The position numbers and the translations under genes are program-made. A stretch of DNA of 64,000 nucleotides, taken from positions 6,076,001 through 6,140,000 of the forward strand of contig NZ_JAPNKA010000001.1 in NCBI RefSeq assembly GCF_026626635.1, given 5' to 3'. Positions 21,701 through 30,295 of the stretch are shown here, piece by piece. The notes under the pieces are model-generated. The model was not told the DNA's origin. It ran no database searches and was given only the letters and a program-made list of their open reading frames with translations. Origin of the DNA: Archangium lansingense. GTDB taxonomy: Bacteria; Myxococcota; Myxococcia; Myxococcales; Myxococcaceae. Each line of letters opens with the position of its first letter. Position 1 is the first letter of the stretch.

Positions 21701-24700
21701 GGTGGTGCCGGGCGCGGCCTATCTGGAGATGGCGCTCTCGGCGGCGCGTGAGGTGTCCGGAGAGACGGCGCACGAGCTCGTCGACACCTCCTTCAAGGAA
21801 GGACTGCTACTGCCGGAAGGGCAGCCGCGCGTGGTCCAGATGGCGCTGAGCGACGAGGGCGGAGGAGCCCTCTCGTTCCGGCTCTCGAGCCAGAAGGCGA
21901 GCACGGAGGCGGGCCTTCCGGCGGGCTGGATGGCACACGTCACGGGGCGGATCCGTCCCATTCCGGAAGGGCAGCCGGCGCGGGCGCTCGAGTCGCTCGA
22001 TGCGATCCGGCGGCGCTGCCCCGAGGTGATCGCCCAGGCGGCTCACTACGAAGAGCTGGCGCGTCGTGGGGTGGCCTACGGACTGGCGTTCCAGGGGGTC
22101 CAGCAGGTGTGGCGTGGCCACGCGGAGGCGCTCGGGCACGTGCGCCTGCCCGAGCCGCTCGCCGCGGGGACCTCGGCGTATCGAATCCATCCCGCCCTGC
22201 TGGATGCGTGTTTCCAGTTGGTGGCCGCGGCCGTTCCCCAGGAGGACCTCACGCCCGATTCGGGTCCCGCCGTGCCCGTGGCGCTCGCCAGCCTGCGGTT
22301 TCATGCACAGCCGGGGACGGAGGTCTTCTGCCACGTGCGGCTGCGCCCACGGGAGGGCGTGCCGAGTGGGGTGTACGAGTTCGATCTCGCGCTGTGCGAC
22401 GCGTCCGGCCAGCTCTTGGTGGAGGCGCTCGGGTTGCGCATCCAGCAACTGGAGACCCCGGCCGCGGAGCGCGCGGGGAAGGAGCTCTTCTTCGCGCTCG
22501 AGTGGCGGCATCAGCCCGCCGCCCAGCCGGCTCTCCCCGAGACCGCCAGGGCGAGCGGGCGCTGGTTGCTCGTCGCCGACGGCAGCGAGCTCGCCGACGC
22601 GGTCGAGTCCCTGCTGCGGGCGCGCGGCGGAGACGTCTTCCGCGTTGACCTCGCGGGGGAGGGGCCGGGGCGCCGCATCGTGGATGCGAGCTCGCCCCAG
22701 GCGTTCGACGCGGTGCTGGCCGAGGCCTTCGGCGGAGAACAGGTTCCTGGTGGGGTGATCCAGCTCGCAGGGATGCCGCCGCACGATGCGGAGCCCACCG
22801 TGGAGCCGATGAAGGGGTGCGGCGGCGTGCTGCACCTCGTCCAGGCACTCTCCCGGGCGGGGCTGTCGGGTTCGCCCAGGCTGTGGCTCGTCACGCGCGG
22901 CATGCACCATGGCTCCGCCAGCGGGTCGGCCTCCAGCCTGGCGCAGGCCCCGTTGTGGGGCCTGGGCCGCACGCTCGCGCAAGAGCACCCGGAGCTGCAG
23001 TGCACGCGCGTGGACGTCTCCGCCGTGATGGGCCCCGGTGACGCTGGAGCGGCGCTGGTGCGCGAGCTGCTCGTGGCCGACGCGGAGGAGGAGCTTTCCC
23101 TTCGCCCGGATGGCCGGCATGTCGCGCGCATCGTGCGCGGTGCTCCTCAGTCCGAGGGGGTCGCGGCGCTCGTGGCGGCCGTCCTGCCTGCCTGGTACGC
23201 GCTGTTCCACCTCGGACGGCTCGAGAAGGGAGGCCGCGTGCTGGTGCTCGGGACCGAGAGCGGGCTCGGGCGTGCCGCGGTCAAGTTGGCCAGAGGGGCG
23301 GGCGCGGAGGTCATCGCCGTTGCCACGACGGCCGGGCAGCGGGAGGCCCTGCGGGAGCTGGGGGTCGAGCGGCTCGTGGATCCGAGCGAGGCCTCGTTCG
23401 CCACGCGGCTGCTGGACCTGACCGGAGGACGTGGGGTGGAGCTGGCCGTCGTCGCGCCGGGCGCGGCCGAGCTCGAGCGGAGTCTGTCCGTGTTGAGTGA
23501 GGGGGCCCGGGTCCTCGACCTGCGTGCGTCGGGAGCACCGGCCCGTGCCGGTGATGCGAACGTCGCCTGGTGCGTGGTCGACGTGCCGGAGCTCGCCCGT
23601 CGCAAGCCCGAAAGGTTCGCGCGTCTCTGGAGGGAAGTGCGGGACGCGCGCGAGGCGGGGACTCTCCCACCGCCGGAGGTGGTCGCCCTCACCCTGAACG
23701 ATCCAAAGGCGCGCATCGTGGTGCCCGCGACGGAGGCACGCCGGCTCCGCGCCGATGGGACGTACCTCGTCACGGGCGGACTCGGCGGGCTGGGTCTCTC
23801 GGTGGCGAAGTGGATGGCGGAGCAGGGCGCGGGCCACGTCGTGCTCGTGGGACGTGACACGGCCCTGAGCCCGGAACAGCAGGCGGCGGTGGCGGCGATC
23901 GAGGCCAGCGGGGCTCGCGTACGGGTGGCCCGGGCCGACGTGTCCGACCGGACGCAGCTCGCCCGGGTGCTCTCGGAGGCCGCGGAGGGGGAGCCTCCCC
24001 TGCGAGGTGTCATCCACGCCGCGGGTGTGCTGGACGACGGTGTCCTGGTGCAACAGACGGTGGAGCGGTTCCGCCGCGTGATGGCGCCCAAGGTCCTCGG
24101 TGGCTGGAACCTGCATGTCCTGACGCGCGAGCTGCCGCTCGACTTCTTCGTCCTGTACTCGTCGGCGGCCTCGATGTTCGGTGCACCGGGGCAGGGCAAC
24201 TATGTGGCCGCCAACGCCTTCCTCGATGCGCTCGCGCACCATCGCCGGGCGCTCGGGCTGCCCGGCCTGAGCATCAACTGGGGGCCCTTCTCGGAGGTCG
24301 GTCTGGCCGCGGCCCAGGCCAACCGGGGAGAACGTCTCGCCCAGCGTGGCTCGGACAGCCTGACGCCCGCGGAGGGCAACGCGCTCCTGGGCCGGCTGCT
24401 CGATGGCGAGGTGACCCAGATGGCGGTCATGCCGCTCGAGCTCCACAAGTGGGTGGAGTTCTATCCCCGTGCGCGCACCTCCCCCTGGCTCTCGGAGCTG
24501 GTCCCGGCCAGTTCGGGCGCGGGCTCCGCCGACGCGAGGGACGTGGCCCTGCTTGAGACGCTGCGGACGGCGACGAAGGAGGCGGCGCGCGAGGCCCTCA
24601 CGCGGTTCGTCCGGGAGCAGCTTGCCCGGGTTCTCCGCCTGGACTCCGCGCGCATCGATCCGGAGGTGCCGATCCAGGGTTTTGGCCTCGACTCCCTGAT

Positions 24701-24917
24701 GGGGCTCGAGCTGCGCAACCGTCTGGAGTCGGGGCTGGGGCTGTCGCTGCCGGTCTCGTTGATCTGGAAGCACCCGACGCTGGCCGCGCTCTGCGAGCAT
24801 CTCCTGGGTGAAGTCATGGATCGCACCCTGGCCGAAACGCTCGCGAGGGCGGGGGAGGGTGCTGAACCGGTAGCGGGTGAGACCGCCGCCGATGACAAAG
24901 AGGTCTTCGTCCTATGA
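18777..24917 (+). CDS. Monomodular PKS: KS-AT-DH-(ER remnant)-KR-ACP
   Basis: 2046 aa. After an N-terminal docking helix: KS from res 37 with Cys209; AT Ser659 with motif VASH (759-762), closer to methylmalonyl YASH than to malonyl HAFH; DH His969 (HRVSGSVVVP) and Asp1143 (HPALLDACFQ); KR from ~1662 with LDD and Tyr1809 (B-type, intact Ser); ACP Ser1973 (GLDSLM). Between the KR structural and catalytic halves, where an enoylreductase would sit, there is only a ~140-residue Rossmann-like piece resembling the C-terminal half of an ER. It reads VLGTESGLG where HAAAGGVG is expected and has no N-terminal half. The module should therefore leave an alkene. The start overlaps the previous stop (ATGA) and the stop overlaps the NRPS start. 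It is the last PKS step before amino-acid addition, predicted to set a 2-methyl-2-enoyl unit (inference). Confidence 0.96.
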   Translation: MSKQEKPAEPTALQRAALLVEKLQSRLEAVERARTEPIAIIGMGCRFPGGASDGPSYWKLLRDGVDALREVPESRWDVPGHYDSRRGVPGKMYGLRGGFLDDVEHFDADFFGISPREAASLDPQQRLVLEVAWEALENAGLAPERLAGSKTGVFMGVMSSDYMARLLKENDPALLDGYTATGNGYSFVPGRLAYVLGLQGPCMPVDTACSSSLVALHLASESLRAGESNLALVGGVNLILSPETTICLCSMQALAGDGRCKTFDASADGYVRGEGCGVLVLKRLSDAQRDGDSILALLRGSAVNHDGASGGLTVPNGPAQQAVIQRALDNARIAPALVGYVEAHGTGTPLGDPIELRALGAVLGKGRPEDRPFFIGSVKTNIGHLEPAAGIAGVIKTILALQHKEIPPHLHFHTPNPHVEWDRIPARVPVERIPWPAHEGRRIAGVSSFGLSGINAHVVLEEAPATTGTAAPAEDGRPQLVVLSAKTPRALSSLAETWSTFLKSEEAGSLADLSYTSTLCRTHHDHRLALAARSRQELLEQLAAFAAGQSHAGLSSGRRGAGLAQRIVFVFPGQGSQWLGMGRKLYAEDTAFREAIDRCHEAMRPYVDWSLRELLTNPEQQPRWNDIDVIQPTLFALQVALAAVWRSFGLEPHAVVGHSMGEVAAAHVAGALSLDDAARIICERSKLLKRVSGQGAMAVVDLSREQAQVEIRGAEDRIAIAVSNGPKSTVLSGDPAALKEVLERLQRREVFCRWVKVDVASHSPQMDPLREELLVRMAAIRPTGSTVPLYSTVLGAPIDGRELDASYWVRNLRQPVLFADAVQRLIQDGNVLFIELSPHPILVPFVDAMLREGDTSGRGLVVPSLLREQEEWHCLLSSLGALSTRVDRVDWPRLHPNKRRRVALPSYSWQRERHWLEIEPAATARVRAVRSSSGGHPLLGSSFTASVHEETRFWESALSATAPSYLADHRVSGSVVVPGAAYLEMALSAAREVSGETAHELVDTSFKEGLLLPEGQPRVVQMALSDEGGGALSFRLSSQKASTEAGLPAGWMAHVTGRIRPIPEGQPARALESLDAIRRRCPEVIAQAAHYEELARRGVAYGLAFQGVQQVWRGHAEALGHVRLPEPLAAGTSAYRIHPALLDACFQLVAAAVPQEDLTPDSGPAVPVALASLRFHAQPGTEVFCHVRLRPREGVPSGVYEFDLALCDASGQLLVEALGLRIQQLETPAAERAGKELFFALEWRHQPAAQPALPETARASGRWLLVADGSELADAVESLLRARGGDVFRVDLAGEGPGRRIVDASSPQAFDAVLAEAFGGEQVPGGVIQLAGMPPHDAEPTVEPMKGCGGVLHLVQALSRAGLSGSPRLWLVTRGMHHGSASGSASSLAQAPLWGLGRTLAQEHPELQCTRVDVSAVMGPGDAGAALVRELLVADAEEELSLRPDGRHVARIVRGAPQSEGVAALVAAVLPAWYALFHLGRLEKGGRVLVLGTESGLGRAAVKLARGAGAEVIAVATTAGQREALRELGVERLVDPSEASFATRLLDLTGGRGVELAVVAPGAAELERSLSVLSEGARVLDLRASGAPARAGDANVAWCVVDVPELARRKPERFARLWREVRDAREAGTLPPPEVVALTLNDPKARIVVPATEARRLRADGTYLVTGGLGGLGLSVAKWMAEQGAGHVVLVGRDTALSPEQQAAVAAIEASGARVRVARADVSDRTQLARVLSEAAEGEPPLRGVIHAAGVLDDGVLVQQTVERFRRVMAPKVLGGWNLHVLTRELPLDFFVLYSSAASMFGAPGQGNYVAANAFLDALAHHRRALGLPGLSINWGPFSEVGLAAAQANRGERLAQRGSDSLTPAEGNALLGRLLDGEVTQMAVMPLELHKWVEFYPRARTSPWLSELVPASSGAGSADARDVALLETLRTATKEAAREALTRFVREQLARVLRLDSARIDPEVPIQGFGLDSLMGLELRNRLESGLGLSLPVSLIWKHPTLAALCEHLLGEVMDRTLAETLARAGEGAEPVAGETAADDKEVFVL
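23150..23570 (+). other. Degenerate enoylreductase segment inside the last PKS module
   Basis: Residues ~1459-1598 of the preceding PKS align by eye with the nucleotide-binding half of PKS ER domains: an AWYALFHLGRLEKGGRVLVL-like entry strand, then GTESGLG, KLARGAGAEVIAVA, and GGRGVELAVVAPG. A complete ER is about 300 residues. The N-terminal substrate-binding half is absent and the canonical HAAAGGVG is not kept. The KR on both sides is intact, so the remnant looks like an internal deletion tolerated in frame. Confidence 0.8.
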
Positions 24918-27900
24918 GTGTACGTGAGTTGTTGGGCACCCTCGCGGCCAAGGGGGTGCGCCTGCGTGTCGACGGAGACAAGCTCCTGGTCGAGGCGGGC
25001 AAGGCCGTCCTCACCCCGGAGCTGCGCGCCGAGCTGTCGGCGCACAAGGGAGACATCCTGGAGTTCCTGCGCAAGCACTCCTCTCGGGAGGAGGCAGGAG
25101 CCGAGCCGGGACGACCCCCCACGAGGCCAGAGGTCATCCCTCTGTCCAGTGGGCAAGAGCGGCTCTGGTTCCTCGACCGGCTCTCGCCCGGCACGCCGCA
25201 GTACAACGTCCATCTCGGCATCCGCGTGCGCGGCGCGCTCGACATCAAGGCGCTGCGCCGGAGCCTGGACGCGCTCGTCCGGCGGCACGAGGTACTCCGG
25301 ACGCGGTTCCCCGAGGTGGAGGGGAATCCCCAGCAGGTCATCGAGTCTCTCGAAACCGGTGTGGAGCTGACGCTCGTGGAGCTGCCGGGGCTCACGGAGC
25401 AGGCGCGCGAGGAGGAGCTCCAGCGGCGCTCGGAAGAGCTGGCCCGGCAGCCCTTTGACCTGGCGAAAGGCCCACTGTTTCGTGTCACGCTCGTGGCCCT
25501 GGGGGCCGACGACTTCGCTCTTTTCGTGACGAAACACCACATCATCACGGATGGCTGGTCACTCGGCGTCTTCGTCCGGGAGTTGTCGGCGCTGTACACG
25601 GCCTTCGTCAGGGGGCAGACGGCTGCGTTGCCGCCCGTGTCGATGCAGTTCGCCGACGCGGCCTTGCGCGAGCGTGCATGGCTGGCCGGAGCGTCAGGAG
25701 CCCGTGAGCGCACGTACTGGAAGGAGAAGCTCACGGGTTTGCCTCCGCTCCAGCTCCCCGTGGATCACACGGCCTCCACCTCCACGAGCCATCGAGGTGC
25801 CACCGTTCCCCTCTCCTTGTCGCCAGCGCTCAGCGAGGCCCTGCGAGAGCTCGCCAGCCGGGAAGGGTGCAGCCTGTTCATGGTGCTCTTCGCCGCGTTC
25901 TCGGCACTCCTGCACCGCTACTCCGGGCAGCCCGACTTCGGTGTGGGGACGGTGATCGCCAACCGGGGGAGTGTGCCGCCGGATCTCATCGGTTTCGTTG
26001 CCAACACCCTGGTGCTCCGGTGTGAGCTGTCGGGCGAGCCGACCTTCGCGCAATGGCTGGCGCGTGCCCGTAGGACCGTGCTCGAGGCGCTGGACCACCA
26101 GGCGCTGCCGTTCAGCGAGGTGGTGCAGTCGGTCGGCGCGCCGCGCGATGGTGGGCTCAACCCGCTGGTGCGTGCCTGCTTCACCCTGGAGAACATTCCA
26201 GCGCCGGCCCTCGAGCTGCCAGGGACGAGCTGGTCATTCCTCAATGGAGCGCCGGATGGCAGCGTGGAGGGGACGGCCAAGTTCGAGCTCTCGCTGATCC
26301 TGGCCTCGGGGGAGAAAGGCCTGGCTGGCATGCTCGAGTACTCGAAGGAGGTCTTCGACGACTCGACGGCGGCGCGGATGGTGGGGCACTTCCAGGTGCT
26401 GCTCGAGTCCATCGTGGCCCATCCCGAGGCTCCGCTATCGAAGCTGCCGCTGTTGACAGCGGAAGAGCGAAGGAGGCTCCTCGCCGATTGGAACGGCCCG
26501 GCGATCGACGTCCCGGCGGTGTGCATGCACGAGCTCGTGCAGGCCCAGGTGGAGCGGACTCCCCAGGCCGTGGCCGTGGTGAGCGGGCAGCGGACCCTCA
26601 CCTATGCCGAGCTCAATCGCCGGGCGAATCAGCTTGCCCATCATCTGCGGCGGCTCGGCGTACGGTCCGAGGTGCGCGTCGGCCTTTGCGTCGAGCGTAC
26701 GGAAGATGTCGTCATCGGATTGCTGGCCATCCTCAAGGCGGGGGGGGCCTATGTCCCGTTGGATCCCGCCTACCCGAAGGAGCGGCTGGCGCTGATTCTC
26801 GAGGATGCCCAGGTGCCGGTGCTGCTCACCCAGCAGCGCCTCGTGCCGGAGCTTCCCTCCACCCAGGCGCGCGTGGTGTGCCTGGACACGGACTGGCCCA
26901 CCATTGGAGCCGAACCGGACGGAAACCCCGAGCGCAACACGACACCGGAGGCGATCGCCTATCTCATCTACACCTCGGGCTCCACCGGCAGGCCCAAGGG
27001 CGTCATGATCGAGCACCGCAACGCCGTGGCCTTCCTGATGTGGGCCCTGCGCGTCTTCTCTCCGAGCCAACTGGCGGGGACCCTGGCCTCGACATCGATC
27101 TGCTTCGACCTGTCGGTCTTCGAGCTCTTCACGCCCCTCAGCTGCGGCGCGAAGGTGCTCGTCGCGAAGAACGCCCTGGAGCTGCCAGAGCTGCCCGCGG
27201 CCCGGGAAGTGACGCTCATCAACACCGTGCCCTCGGCCATGGGCGCGCTCCTGCGAGCAGGCGCCGTGCCGCCCTCGGTGTCCATCGTGAACCTGGCGGG
27301 TGAAGCACTCGCGGGGGCGCTGGTCGAGCAGATCTACCGGCTCGACCATGTGCGAGCGGTGTTCAACCTCTACGGTCCGAGCGAGACTACAACCTACTCG
27401 ACGTTTACCCAGGTGGGCCGCGGGCAGACGCCGACCATCGGGCGCCCCATCGGGAACACCCAGGTGTACGTGTTGGATCCGAACAGGGAGCCCATGCCCA
27501 TCGGCGTGCCGGGCGAGGTCTACATCGGAGGCAGCGGAGTCGCGCGCGGGTACCTGGGCCGACCAGAGCTCACGGCGGAGCGGTTCGTCCATTCCCCCTT
27601 CGGTGGTGGCACCGAGGCCCGCCTGTACAGGACGGGTGACCTGGCACGGTGGCTCCCGGACGGGCAGCTCGAGTACCTGGGCCGGATGGATCACCAGGTG
27701 AAGCTCCGTGGCTTCCGCATCGAGCTCGGGGAGATCGGCGCGGTGCTGACGGAGCACCCGGCGGTCCGAGATGCCGTGGTGGTGGTGCGGGGGGAGTCGG
27801 GGGAGGACAAGCAGCTCGTCGCCTACGTGGTCGTGCGTGGCGAGAAGGCGCCCGCTCCGGGAGAGCTGCGTGACTACCTGAAGTCCAGGCTGCCCGAGTA

Positions 27901-29461
27901 CATGGTTCCCTTTTCGTTCGTGAACCTCGACACCCTGCCGCTCACTCCGAACGGCAAGGTGGATCGCGCCGCGCTCCCGGCGCCCGAGCGCATGCGCTCG
28001 GGGTCGGCGAAGGAGCACGTCGCGCCGCGGACTCCGGGGGAAGAGTCCCTGGCCGCCATCTGGCGCCAGGTCCTGGGTGTGGAGCAGATCGGCGTCCACG
28101 ACAACTTCTTCGAGCTCGGGGGACACTCGCTCCTGCTCTACCGGGTGCTCGTCCTCGCGCGCTCGGCGTCCGGCGCGGACATCCCGTTGCGCGCCCTGCT
28201 GCGGGCGCCGACCCTGGAGGAGATGGCGCGGACCATCGAGGCCGCGAGGACGGGCTCGCTGCCAACCCACGATGTGACGGCGGAGATGGAAGCGGATGCC
28301 GTGCTCGAGGCCGGGATCGATCCGGGCGGGGTGCGGCCGCCGGTGGCGGGGGCCGCGCGCACCGTCCTCCTGACGGGCGCCACCGGCTTCCTGGGTGCCT
28401 TCCTTCTGGAGGAGCTCTGCCGCAAGACGGAGGCGCGCATCTACTGCCTGGTGCGGGCCGCGACGGAGCAGGAGGGGCTGCGCCGGATTCGCAAGAACCT
28501 GGAGAACTATTCGCTGTGGAACGAGGCCCTGGCGTCCCGCATCGTCCCCGTCCGAGGGGATATCGGCCAGCCCCTGCTGGGGCTCTCGGAGACGGAGTTC
28601 CAGCGGCTCTCGGAAGAGATTGACGCGGTCTACCACAACGGTGCGCTCGTCAATTTCCTCTATCCCTACGAGTCACTACGGGCGGCCAACGTGCTCGGCA
28701 CGCGGGAGATCCTCCGGTTCGCGACGCGGACCCGCCTCAAGCCGCTGCACTACGTCTCGACGGTCTCGGTGTTGCCCCTGGGACGCAAGGATCCGATCCG
28801 GGAGGATGAGCCTCTGGATGGGCCCGCGAGCCTGGTGGGAGGCTATGCACAGAGCAAATGGGTTGCCGAGAAGCTCGTGAGGGAGGCCTCACGGCGTGGG
28901 CTCCCGGTCACCATCCTCCGGCCGGGGAGGGTGACCGGCCATAGCCAGACGGGTGCCTGGAACACGGACGATCTGGTGTGCCGGACCCTCAAGGGGTGCG
29001 TTCGGATGGGGATGGCTCCAAGCGTCGATGCGCTGCTCGACCTGACGCCTGTCGATTACGTTAGCAGCGCCATCGTTGAGCTCTCCATGCGGCCGGAGTC
29101 GATTGGTCAGACCTATCACCTCGTGAATCCGCAGCTCGTGCGCGCCGATGAGATGTGGAACCTCATGCGGGCTTTTGGCTACGGGTTGCGCGGTCTGCCC
29201 TATGACGAATGGCTCGCCAAACTCGCCTCGGCGGCCGCGTCCGACAGCGAGCTGGGAGATCTGCTCATGTTCCTCCAGCAGGTCCCGCCCGAGGACCGGA
29301 GCGTTGGAGGGCCACGGATGGTGGTCTGCGATTGTGACCACACGCGGCAGGCCCTGGGCGGAACAGGGACGTCCTGCCCGCCGGTGGACACCCGCTTGAT
29401 TTCGACCTACCTCTCATCTCTCGTGCGCCGCGGCTTCCTCAATGCACCCGAGACGAGGTGA
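24914..29461 (+). CDS. MxaA-type terminal NRPS: docking-C-A(Ala)-PCP-thioester reductase
   Basis: 1515 aa. Residues 1-60 form a TubC-like docking domain. The C domain has HHIITDG (208-214), so it should be active. The A domain (~540-1030) has YTSGSTGRPKG and NLYGPSE. Reading the ten pocket positions by alignment to GrsA gives D-L-F-N-N-A-L-T-Y-K, a known alanine code. The PCP is GGHSLLL with Ser1072. The C-terminal domain is an NAD(P)H-dependent thioester reductase: TGATGFLG (1154-1161) and YAQSK (Tyr1311, Lys1315). There is no thioesterase. It should join the PKS chain to L-alanine and release it reductively as an aldehyde or, after two rounds, an alaninol amide. That is the myxalamid/phenalamide end group (family knowledge plus inference). 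The start overlaps the PKS stop (ATGA), so it is the last gene of the operon; the next gene runs convergently. Confidence 0.95.
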   Translation: MSVRELLGTLAAKGVRLRVDGDKLLVEAGKAVLTPELRAELSAHKGDILEFLRKHSSREEAGAEPGRPPTRPEVIPLSSGQERLWFLDRLSPGTPQYNVHLGIRVRGALDIKALRRSLDALVRRHEVLRTRFPEVEGNPQQVIESLETGVELTLVELPGLTEQAREEELQRRSEELARQPFDLAKGPLFRVTLVALGADDFALFVTKHHIITDGWSLGVFVRELSALYTAFVRGQTAALPPVSMQFADAALRERAWLAGASGARERTYWKEKLTGLPPLQLPVDHTASTSTSHRGATVPLSLSPALSEALRELASREGCSLFMVLFAAFSALLHRYSGQPDFGVGTVIANRGSVPPDLIGFVANTLVLRCELSGEPTFAQWLARARRTVLEALDHQALPFSEVVQSVGAPRDGGLNPLVRACFTLENIPAPALELPGTSWSFLNGAPDGSVEGTAKFELSLILASGEKGLAGMLEYSKEVFDDSTAARMVGHFQVLLESIVAHPEAPLSKLPLLTAEERRRLLADWNGPAIDVPAVCMHELVQAQVERTPQAVAVVSGQRTLTYAELNRRANQLAHHLRRLGVRSEVRVGLCVERTEDVVIGLLAILKAGGAYVPLDPAYPKERLALILEDAQVPVLLTQQRLVPELPSTQARVVCLDTDWPTIGAEPDGNPERNTTPEAIAYLIYTSGSTGRPKGVMIEHRNAVAFLMWALRVFSPSQLAGTLASTSICFDLSVFELFTPLSCGAKVLVAKNALELPELPAAREVTLINTVPSAMGALLRAGAVPPSVSIVNLAGEALAGALVEQIYRLDHVRAVFNLYGPSETTTYSTFTQVGRGQTPTIGRPIGNTQVYVLDPNREPMPIGVPGEVYIGGSGVARGYLGRPELTAERFVHSPFGGGTEARLYRTGDLARWLPDGQLEYLGRMDHQVKLRGFRIELGEIGAVLTEHPAVRDAVVVVRGESGEDKQLVAYVVVRGEKAPAPGELRDYLKSRLPEYMVPFSFVNLDTLPLTPNGKVDRAALPAPERMRSGSAKEHVAPRTPGEESLAAIWRQVLGVEQIGVHDNFFELGGHSLLLYRVLVLARSASGADIPLRALLRAPTLEEMARTIEAARTGSLPTHDVTAEMEADAVLEAGIDPGGVRPPVAGAARTVLLTGATGFLGAFLLEELCRKTEARIYCLVRAATEQEGLRRIRKNLENYSLWNEALASRIVPVRGDIGQPLLGLSETEFQRLSEEIDAVYHNGALVNFLYPYESLRAANVLGTREILRFATRTRLKPLHYVSTVSVLPLGRKDPIREDEPLDGPASLVGGYAQSKWVAEKLVREASRRGLPVTILRPGRVTGHSQTGAWNTDDLVCRTLKGCVRMGMAPSVDALLDLTPVDYVSSAIVELSMRPESIGQTYHLVNPQLVRADEMWNLMRAFGYGLRGLPYDEWLAKLASAAASDSELGDLLMFLQQVPPEDRSVGGPRMVVCDCDHTRQALGGTGTSCPPVDTRLISTYLSSLVRRGFLNAPETR

Positions 29462-29503
29462 CGCGCGGGCACTCGGGCAGGCCGCGGTAGGTGCGCGTTT
29501 CGA

Positions 29504-30289
29504 TCAGTCGTTGGTGAACATCGGGAATCGGCAGAGCGTCTCGAAGCCGAGGCGCTCCAGGAGCGGGGCGGAGGTGCTCGCGCGGGCGTGGCTGGTGGCG
29601 AAGGGAATGCCCCGCCCGGCGGCGTAGTGGAGCCGCGCGGTGACGAGCGCCCGGTACAGCCCTCGCTTGCGGAAGGTGGGGAGCACGACGCCGCCGAGCA
29701 GGTACACGGAGCGCTCGAAGGCGACCAGTCCCGCTGTGCCCGCCGGTGCGCCCCGATACCGCGCCAGGAAGAGGCGGTGGCGGCCCGCGGGGTGGGCGAG
29801 GACGAGCCGATTGAACGCGATGATCGGCGCTGGGTCCGTCATCTCCCAGCCCTCGGCCATGGTTCGCGAGTACTCCTCCACCGTGTGCTCGTCCACCTGC
29901 TCCACGGTGACGTCTCCCTCGGAGCTCGCCGGTGCGTCCGCGGTCTCGCGGATCATCCCCAGCGTCTCGTTCCGGCGCAGACCCCGGCGCTCGAGCCGCT
30001 CGGCGAGATCCGCGGGCCGGCTGTCGGGCCCCACGCTCCACCGGAAGCGCAGCCCGAGCCGGCGGTAGGTCTCGATCGTCTCGTCGATGACGGCGTCCGC
30101 TTCCTTCTCATCCAGGGCCGAGAAAGCCACCTCGTTGAGGCCGCCCTGGCGCAGCGAGGGCGTGATGAGCTGCAGCCAGCCGGGACGCTCGATGACCTGC
30201 GTATCCGGTAGCGGGATGAAGGCTCTTCGGGGGGGCTCCAGCACTTCGCGGAGGCGCTCGCTCCCGGTTTCGAGGTCACGGGTCGACAT
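29504..30289 (-). CDS. GNAT-family N-acetyltransferase
   Basis: 261 aa. The C-terminal half has the GNAT core: strand GGVVLPTFRKRGLYRAL (acetyl-CoA loop RKRGLYR) followed by ATSHARASTSAPLLERLGFE, the typical last helix-strand. The N-terminal half is less conserved and may form a second, degenerate GNAT fold. The substrate cannot be told. It starts only 6 nt after the stop of the upstream flavoprotein gene, so the two are probably co-transcribed with the LysR gene. It converges on the NRPS gene with 42 nt between the stops and no clear terminator. It could be a self-protection or tailoring enzyme of the PKS cluster, but nothing in the sequence demands that. Confidence 0.85.
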   Translation of the reverse strand: MSTRDLETGSERLREVLEPPRRAFIPLPDTQVIERPGWLQLITPSLRQGGLNEVAFSALDEKEADAVIDETIETYRRLGLRFRWSVGPDSRPADLAERLERRGLRRNETLGMIRETADAPASSEGDVTVEQVDEHTVEEYSRTMAEGWEMTDPAPIIAFNRLVLAHPAGRHRLFLARYRGAPAGTAGLVAFERSVYLLGGVVLPTFRKRGLYRALVTARLHYAAGRGIPFATSHARASTSAPLLERLGFETLCRFPMFTND

Positions 30290-30295
30290 GGGGGC

